64,000 bases of DNA. Source: Bimuria novae-zelandiae CBS 107.79 (Eukaryota > Ascomycota > Dothideomycetes > Pleosporales > Didymosphaeriaceae). Positions 56,761 through 64,000 of this stretch are shown here, piece after piece. Location of the stretch: the NCBI GenBank assembly GCA_010015655.1, contig ML976738.1:1-64000 (forward strand), written 5' to 3'. The stretch's first letter is position 1. Every line of letters starts with the position of its first letter. Below the pieces are notes generated by a model, which was not told where the DNA came from, did not search any database, and worked only from the letters and a program-made list of their open reading frames with translations. Both the position numbers and the translations under genes were made by a program.

Positions 56761-57704
56761 TAAATACGTAAAGCTTATATACAAGGGTCTAACTCCTTTA
56801 CGGGAAGATTATAGGGTAGTAAATAGTTTTAAAAGCCTACCCATTAAATAAGTAGACTTTTAAGCGTAAGTCAGAGTTCTTTTATAAAGAAAGCTAAAAA
56901 AAGTTAGTAGCTAAATACATAAAGAGGTAGAATTCTATTTAAGCACTACCTATGTAAAAGCAATAATAAGGTTTAATATATTAGAATAGTGTCAAGCGCA
57001 TAAAGCTACATACCCTTAACCAACTTAAGGTATAAGGGATATACTAACTATACTAATTATTAAGATTATGTAATGAGGTAAGCGCCCCGCTTACTAAGCC
57101 AATACTATGTGACTTCCTCACCTGCACCAAAAGGTACGTACGAGAATACTTAAGCCAAGTATTACTCGTATAGTATAATATATATAGGATATGCTAGGGT
57201 TAGCCACTAGCGCTAGTTTTTGATCCTAGCCTAGCCGGAACCTCTATAAGCGAGAGAAGGCCACGTGTTCGACCGTGCCTACCTCGTTACACTATACTAA
57301 TTATTAAGATTAGTATTTTGCTCGTTTTTAATGTTGCTAAAAATATTATTAGTAATTAAAGATATTAACTTTCTACTAAAATAATATAGTAGATTATAGT
57401 TCTTTAACACATTAATATTGAAGAATAAGAAGATCAAAACATAATAATAGGTATAAAAATAAAGGTAGATAAGGATAAAAGGCGTTATAATAAAATTAAG
57501 AATTTACTAGGCCTACTAGTGCCTTAAGAGCTTTTTTAAGAGCCTATAGAGGCTACGCTAGGCGTTGAAGAGGAGAGCGCAGAAAATTTATCTAGGTCTA
57601 GAATTATTTATTAATAGAGCGGGACAAGGAAGTATAACTCCCTTTATAAAAGTATTAGAGACTTAAGCGTTATTAAGACTTATTACTATAATTAATAGCT
57701 ATTA
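56761..57704. other. AT-rich, unassigned
   Basis: No recognisable protein pattern. A GC-richer patch at 57,070-57,300 could be part of a non-coding element. Confidence 0.35.
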
Positions 57705-57950
57705 TAATTAAATTATTAATAACTATAAGAAACCCTTTATATACTAAACGTTAGGTCTAACCTAATAGGGTTTTTAAAACCTAATATGGTTAGTGTAACT
57801 TTAATCTAACCTTAAACTAACGCTTTAATAACCCTAACCTAACATATATCTACACGAGTATAATCCTAACCTAATTCTAACCTAATGTCTGTGCGACCCT
57901 AACCTAATCCTTCCCTGAGCTTAATAACCCTTAACCTATTTACCAGCCTA
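57705..57950. repeat. Second copy of telomere-like element (right part)
   Basis: Matches 28,900-29,148: TATACTAAACGTTAGG, AACGCTTTAATAACC, ATGTCTGTGCGACCC and the end CCTATTTACCAGCCTA. The inverted left end is missing. The Tc1-like element at 57951 starts directly after ...CAGCCTA. Confidence 0.6.
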
Positions 57951-60900
57951 AGTGGTGTGACAAAAAGAAAAACAATTATTTTTAGGTATCTTTTTAAAAC
58001 TTTGATATTATAGCCAATAGTAGGATTATATTTAAGGGTAAAATATAGAAGTTTAGGGACAATCAAAATAATTGTAGCTATTAACCTACGCTGTGCTTAG
58101 TAAGCACTAGAATATAGTATTAACTTAGTAAAATAGGGCTAAAATATTTTAACCTGTTTAAGGCCTTATAATTTTCTTTTCAAGGTGTAAAACTTTTAGA
58201 TTTTTATATATATACTACTTGAGTGCTTCACTAGTTTATATATCGTATTTGGGTAGAGGTTTATTCACAAAGTTTGAATTTATAAAGAGTTTTATGAATA
58301 AGGTAAAAAACGAGAAAGAAAACTTGTATATTTAAATACTAACTAGTATTTATACTATACTAGTACTAATTATACCACTCTTTAGCCCTTTTTAAAACCT
58401 TTTAACGCCTAGGTAGTGACAGTATATAACTATCTTGAAGTTTTTGCGGTATTTCCCACTAAGTTTCATGTATTGCCTTACTAAACAGGTCTATACTTGT
58501 TTCGTTGTTACAAAAACCTAAAGAGGCCCTAGGCTTTTTATTTAGGTCGTTTTTTAGTACTAACTAGACGTATTCGATTGGTGCCATATCAGCTGAATAG
58601 GGAGAATAAGCAAAAGGTTTAAAGTTATTTCTTTTAAACCACCTTGAAACATTAGAGGATTTATACTGAGGAGCGTTATCTTGTTTAAATTTCCAGCCTA
58701 TACTATAGTAATTAGCTTAAATTATTATAAAAAGTTATAAAAATATGTAATATAAAGTAATATTTTAATCAAATATTAAAAAGAAAAAAAGAAAATGAAT
58801 TTAAACTTATCCTGTTCCATTAAAAGCTTAATAATAGGATTTAAAATTCTATTAATATAATCCTTATTTGCAAAAGCAGACGTTGTTTGAGGCGTCTTAG
58901 CAATAACTAATTTAGATGTCCCCCCTATCTAAATGAATTCCTAAACTTAAACAACAATATCGCGGTCTATTACTAAGTTAGTATTACAGTTAATAAAAAA
59001 CTAAAATCATGAAAAGATCCATACCATATATATCTATAATATGTGGAAATTAAAATTTTAAAAGGCTAACCTTTGTTACGAGTATTTACAATTTTAATCT
59101 TACAATAAAACTTTTCTTTATTCTATAGTATTCTATCCTAGCGCCGTGACCTCTTTCAATTGCTGACTTATGAGAAAATATAACATTCTTTAAGTTGATA
59201 TTTTCAATATTATTTTATTAAGTCTTAGCAAAGCTTAGCCTAGCTACAGCCTTTTTCTTATTTAAAAGAGGTTTTTGTATAGAGGTCTTTGTCCTATATC
59301 CCTTCTTCTTTAAAAGTCTCTAGTGACTTCTAGTAGAGAGATTAAGACTATTATCGTGTAATACCCTTTTCGTTGTTTATTTAGGACCTTTTTTAAGTCC
59401 CTATTAATAACTCTTAAGTTTCTTAAAGAGGTCTTTTTTTGTATCGCTTGTGAAAACGCTTTATTATTATTTTTTATTTTTTATTTTTTTTAATCCAGTG
59501 AATGGTATTACAACTACTAGATTTAGGTTTTTTAAGAATAGTAAAAATAGTATTAACTACTAAAAGACGTTGAACTACTAATTTAAATTTGGAAAGTTGG
59601 GAAGCTATTTTATAAGAATTTGGAGGAAATAAAGGTAAAGAAGATTACGTATAGAAAGATATTAATTTATACTATCCCCCGCACTGCCAACATCGCCCTC
59701 CCACGGGCCACCTCCGAGCAGCCAATCAGCTGTAAGTAGCAAACAATAACAAATCTATATTATGATGTAAGCAAATATTTTGTATATACAAATTCGTACC
59801 TAAAAAATTATTTAAAATACTTATAAACATGCTAAAACGTGCCGCGATACTTAATAATAATTCTAACTTTATAAGATATAAAAAGTATAGTAAAAGGTTA
59901 GGTAAAATGCCTAAGATACCGTCGCATTCGCCACCTAATTAGAGACCTATAGATATTAATAACTTATATAAATATAGTATGCCTAGGATACCTGAGGGCG
60001 TTAATAAAGCCTTTTTAATATAATTATTTAACTTATTTTTTAATATAGAGGTGCTAGAGATAATCGCTTATTACATAAATAAGCATACAGAGAAGCTTTA
60101 GAATAACGCGCCTAAGTAGCCCTACGCACGCGGCTAGAAGCCTATATCGCGAGCAGAGCTGTATACGTACTTTATAAATATTATATATATAGCTGTTTAT
60201 CGCGAGCCTTTGTTAGACAAGTACTAGAGCAAGCTCCACAAGAACGCGCCTACGTATAAAGTTAATAACTTTATAGCTAAGAACTGCTAGTAGTTGCTAG
60301 ACTAATACTTATATTATACTAAGGTAGAGCAGAGCTTTAAGTCGCCCTTTAGCGAAGTATAGGAGCTTTTAGAGACTATTAGAGAGCGTACTCTAAAGTA
60401 CTAGCTACCTAGTAAGTACTTTTACGTTAATAAGGTAATTTCGCGTTTTACTAGGCGCGCTAGTAGGGTTATAATTATTAAAATACAGCCTACCCCTAAG
60501 GGCTATAAAGTTTAATATTTAGCTAATAATAGCGTTATACTAAACTAATTATTCTATGCATAAGGTGCTAGTAGAGGGCCTATTAGCTTACTTACTTTAG
60601 ACGCTTAAATAAAGGCCTTTACGCCTATTAAAAACGTCCCTATCTCCCTTGTACTTGCCCTCGACGACGCTGGCTAGCGATTATTTTAGCTAGGCCTTTA
60701 TACTATATAGGATAATAATCTCTTTAATACTATTATTATACTTAAATACTTAAGAAGTAAAGGCGTAGGCTACGTAAGGATAGTTAGAATAACGCGTATA
60801 GGTACAAAGGAGCGCTTTAAGGATAAAGTAGTTAAAAAAGTAAGGGTAGAGATAGCTAAGGTGCGCGCGCGCGGAAAATAGAAGCTTATAAAAGAGCGCT

Positions 60901-62365
60901 TTAATGGTAACTTTATAAGGATAAAAACGCAGTTTAAGGACTACCTAGCTTAAAAAGAGTTATAATAGACTTTATTAAAAAGTAAATAAGTACTATAGGT
61001 AGCTTAGAGAGATAATTAGGTTATTTTATTTACTAGTACTATTACTAAGCGTAAGTATTACTCTTAACTTATATAATTAAGTAACTAACGATATTTGCTA
61101 CCTAGCTACTTAAAAGGTTGTTAAGCTCTATAAGAAATCTACAAACGTTTAAAATAATAAAATATTTTAGAAGGCCTTTATCAACGCGTCCGCTAAATTA
61201 CTAAGTATACTAGATTTTATTAATAGGTATAATACGCATAAAAGTAAGGTAGATTACTTTAATTAGTGTAAAAGCTACTATAGTACTTAGTAGGTTAAGT
61301 AACGTACTTAAAGACCTCTCCTTTACTTCTTACTTAACGTAATGCTTAATAACTATTATAGGCTATTATTATACTTAGCTAAAGCTTTTACTAAACGTGG
61401 CAGCTATAAGGACTTTTTATATACCCTTATTAAGTAGCTCTTTAAGCGCGGAGAGTGCTTCTCCTAAGGATTAATATAAAGGCCTAGCCTTAGCTCTATT
61501 AGCGTTAATAATAATACCCTATACAGAGCGCCCGAGCTTATATAGGCAGAGGTAAAAACGTATATTACTTATGCTAAAGCTAGGCGTAAAGCCCACGCCT
61601 CTTAACGTAGGAGAGCACCCCTAGTAGCTATTTTAGACAATTTATATAGACGCTAGCGTACTCTTTAAAGTAGGTACAGCTATACGCGTTGCAATATACC
61701 CCTCTGTAAAGGAAACTCTATAAAAGGTAACCCTAGGCTATATTAAGCGGAGCACCTCCGCCGAGTAAAAGTTATTAAATAAATAAACAGTACTAGAAGT
61801 TTAATTATTAAGTAATTTATTAATTATCTTGCGCCTTTCTATTATTAGATATCTATTACTTATATAAATCCTTATACAAATCCTGTATTGTTTGGTGTTC
61901 TGCCAAGGTCGGAGCTATTCACCGATTGGTCCTTGTTAGGTGGCCCGTGGGAGGGCGATGTTGGCAGTGCGGGGGATATTACTAATAAGTTATTACATAT
62001 TTGTATCTCACGTAAGCGGGCCCACCTTTTTAACTTATTAATAACTTATTACAAAGATTATAAACTATCCTAAAAATGGTTACTAATTAAGCCTAGGCCT
62101 ATTTTGACTAGTGTGATTTTTGTGAATTTTTATATCCTAATCAAAAAGTTATAAACAGGTAAACTTTATTAAAAAAAAATCTCTCAAGTTTACTAAGTAT
62201 TTGAATTTTAGTCATGCTGACTAAGCACAAACTAAGATCATAGACTTATAATTTAAAACGTTTTCTTTTAAGTACTATATTGTATTTAACGTAAAATGTA
62301 CCAGTGGCCAAGTTATACCTATTTTAAACAGGTATAAAAAAATTGGATTTTTTTGTCACCCCACT
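57951..62365 (-). mobile_element. Tc1-like transposon split by a piggyBac-like element
   Basis: Ends AGTGGTGTGACAAAAA (left) and TTTTGTCACCCCACT (right) are inverted copies. Minus transposase pattern between about 59,650 and 58,450: QDNAPQYKSSNVSRWFKRNN and FAYSPYSADMAPIEYV, the DxxPHKSxxxxxWF and SPDLNPIE blocks of DDE_3 transposases. The insertion 59675-61976 separates the right end. Length without it is about 2.1 kb. Stops throughout. Confidence 0.7.
59675..61976 (+). mobile_element. piggyBac-like transposon (2.3 kb), complete ends
   Basis: About 39-bp exact inverted repeats (TCCCCCGCACTGCCAACATC..., GATGTTGGCAGTGCGGGGGA) flanked by TA at 59673-59674 and 61977-61978. The plus frame at about 59,930-61,600 keeps DDE_Tnp_1_7-type patterns: SRAELYTYFINIIYIAVYRE, NKVISRFTRRASRVIIIKIQ followed by PTPKGYKV, and DNNLFNTIIILKYLRSKGVG. 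The flanking TTAA usual for piggyBac is absent. The coding part is heavily mutated, the terminal repeats hardly at all. Confidence 0.75.
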
Positions 62366-62479
62366 ATTACAATTACGAACAATTACGGCGCCACAGCGAC
62401 CGTGAATTACGGAACAACAAAGGTCCACGCAGAAGGGCTGACAGGGCTTAGCACGCTAGTAGGAAGGGTAGAATTAGGT

Positions 62480-62883
62480 TAGTAGTTACGTAATTAGGAT
62501 CCCGCTAAAAGGATAGAATTCTAACAGAATACTAGCTTAGTAAGAGAACTAAAAGATATATTACTAATAAGTAAGTCTCCTAGGAGACTAAAGGGATTCT
62601 AGGATATTAAAAAAAATAAGATAATTAGTATATAGTCTAGGACACTCTTTATACTTTTCCTACCCTTAGTAGTTAATTCTTAACACTACGAGTATATCTC
62701 TTGTAACGAATTAGTAAATCTCTTAGTTAGTTATTCTATAGTTTATTATAAAATTAGATTATTCTTAACCTATCGTGTTGTCCTCCCTAGCTCTCAATCA
62801 CTAAATATTCGTAAGAAGCTTTACCCTTAACCTATCCTCCCTTTACCCAGAACAGGCTTAGGTGCGTATAGCCCTTTGTAACA
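62480..62883 (+). repeat. Gypsy-type LTR, second copy
   Basis: Its right 250 bases align with 43,430-43,669 (TTCCTACCCTTAGTAGTTAA, GTTAGTTATTCTATAGTTTATTAT, ACAGGCTTAGGT, TTGTAACA). The left boundary is uncertain. Confidence 0.55.
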
Positions 62884-63100
62884 CCCACTATAATAAAAGC
62901 TAAACTTTAGCTTTTATAAAGGTATCATAATAGCTCTACTAAGTAGGCTATTAATAAAGACTTAAATATTATAACGTTAAGTAGCTAAAGCGGATAAGTT
63001 AAATAAGAAGGCAGGATAGTAAGTAGGATCTTATTTTAATTATAATAGTTAATAAAGTTCATAGTAATATAAAGTTTATAGCTATTTATAATCAAAAATT
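62884..63100. other. AT-rich, unassigned
   Basis: Includes a short palindrome, AAAAGCTAAACTTTAGCTTTT near 62,896. No gene. Confidence 0.35.
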
Positions 63101-63945
63101 AATTTAATCGTTAAGTCTTCTATTTTATATAGCGATTAAACACCTATCTAAGCTAGACAAGCCAATTATTATTATTTATTTAACTGAATAATAATAAGGT
63201 AATAAATACTTTATATTCTTTTACCTTAATATTCTCTGCCCAGTTTAATTAGATTTCCTTATTAGCAGCCTTATAAATAAATCTTAGTAGTAGAGCTAAT
63301 CTATTAGTATAAATATATACTAGGAGCGTAATTCACGCAGGAGTAATATTTTAAAGTAATACTTTAACCTTCTTCTTCTCTTATATTTGTCTGCTAAATA
63401 TCCTCTTTAATCCACTAATAATACTATTTAGATAGCTTTTTTATCTATATAATAAATATATTAAGGGTCTATGTAACATTAATTAATCATATTATATAAA
63501 AAGTAAAAATACAGGTAATATTTATTATCTACATTAGCGTTATAGCGATTACTATCTATAGCAACTATCTATTATAATATAAAATAAATACTATATTAGT
63601 TAAGAAAGTAGGTAACTTAGCTCTCGTTAACTAGCTCTTTCGCTACTATGAAGGCAAAATTCTGTATTATCGCTTATATAGGAGGCGTATATCTCTTTAA
63701 AAGTATTTTAATATATCGTATAAGCTCCTACTCTTACTATAAGGTACGTTTTTACTAGCTAGAGTTCTTAACCTTTCTAAAGCACGTTATCCCCTAGTAC
63801 CTTTAAATTATTATAGACTATATAACACTATATTTAGTAATGATTTTTATATACAAGAAAGGTTTACCTAGCTCTAATAATTTAATATTATTAATTATAG
63901 CTTAAATTAGCTCTATATTAATAGAGTTATCGCGTATTAAAAGTA
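63100..63945 (-). mobile_element. pogo-type transposase N-terminal relic (minus)
   Basis: Minus-strand pattern from about 63,940: LLELGKPFLYIKIITKYSVI, then KRYTPPI, IIQNFAFIVAKELVNES, VTYFLN and NRYNANVDNKYYLYFYFLYN, which follow the HTH_psq and CENP-B-type DNA-binding region of fungal pogo transposases. The DDE half would lie left of 63,100 but is not seen, so the element is cut. It differs from the pogo element at 30916. Confidence 0.55.
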
Positions 63946-64000
63946 AGGTGTTTTAGTGTTCCCCGAGCATCACGGGCATGGAAACGGTAATTAGCGCCGG

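Larger units (their letters stand above)
20050..64000. other. AT-rich, RIP-like transposon block
   Basis: From about 20,050 the sequence switches sharply to TA-rich DNA with TAA/TAG stops in every frame while protein patterns of transposons remain readable. Loss of CpA and abundance of TpA, plus C/T-only differences between LTR pairs, point to repeat-induced point mutation. Islands of normal composition persist at about 23.96-24.39, 25.10-25.47, 29.25-30.48, 32.48-33.54 and 56.10-56.75 kb. Genes other than those listed are not seen in it. Confidence 0.85.

Noticed and set aside
61888..62073. 61-codon ORF at the piggyBac-like end
   Set aside because: It spans the inverted repeat and the flanking Tc1-like DNA, so it is a chance frame.

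Overview
The window reads as nuclear DNA of a filamentous ascomycete (Pezizomycotina; a Dothideomycete is my best guess, from general character only). Genes carry short GT-AG introns of about 50-80 nt with CTAAC-type branch points, and all recognisable products are fungal. There are two compartments. Bases 1 to about 20,050 have balanced composition and hold genes. Bases about 20,050 to 64,000 are AT-rich and almost wholly transposon relics full of TAA/TAG stops, as expected from repeat-induced point mutation (RIP). Three islands of near-normal composition lie inside the AT block: about 29,250-30,480, 32,480-33,540 and 56,100-56,750.

Gene compartment, left to right: an inverted copy of a dispersed repeat also found at 56.1 kb; a truncated N-terminal exon of a STAND/NACHT-type protein (minus); a stop-riddled C-terminal NACHT-type relic (plus); broken minus-strand gene pieces at 3.1, 3.6-4.2 and perhaps 4.7 kb; then five intact genes, all plus: a Spo12-family mitotic-exit protein (5203-5894, 3 exons), the urease accessory protein UreF (6471-7410, 2 exons), a secreted SGNH/GDSL hydrolase (7803-9002), a NADAR-domain protein with a young 18-bp in-frame minisatellite (9336-10013, 2 exons) and a GH31 glycoside hydrolase (10675-13242). 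Degenerate tandem repeats fill 13.4-14.6 kb. Then come an unrecognised 337-aa membrane-anchored protein (16173-17186), a small Ser/Thr-rich ORF whose start is scrambled by a 110-bp duplication, and a three-exon minus-strand gene (18713-~20000) that runs into the AT-rich boundary and appears to have lost its 5' end.

AT-rich compartment: a plus Ty3/gypsy element (~20.9-26.95 kb) carries a small non-autonomous LTR element (23284-25463), which itself carries a Copia-type solo LTR (25100-25381). Then follow a Copia fragment, a 0.54-kb element with telomere-like TTAGG/TTAGGG motifs, a tRNA-like module, a 320-bp MITE with TAA duplications, a broken small gene (30057-30483), a complete pogo-type DNA transposon (30916-32744), and the small secreted repeat protein gene at 33159. 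Beyond it lie a minus gypsy element (~35.0-37.9 kb), an LTR split by Copia-1 (38095-43373), a Tc1-like element split by Copia-2 (44999-55400), which is itself split by Copia-3 (47175-52246), a hAT relic, a second telomere-like repeat, a Tc1-like element split by a piggyBac-like element (59675-61976), a gypsy-type LTR and a minus pogo relic. Exact target-site duplications show the order of insertion.

The most interesting item is the 101-aa precursor at 33159-33464: signal peptide, two near-identical 42-residue repeats, and a Lys-Arg junction followed by Glu-Ala dipeptides, the layout of Kex2/Ste13-processed peptides. The DNA turns RIP-like at its stop codon, where a third repeat appears to have been destroyed.
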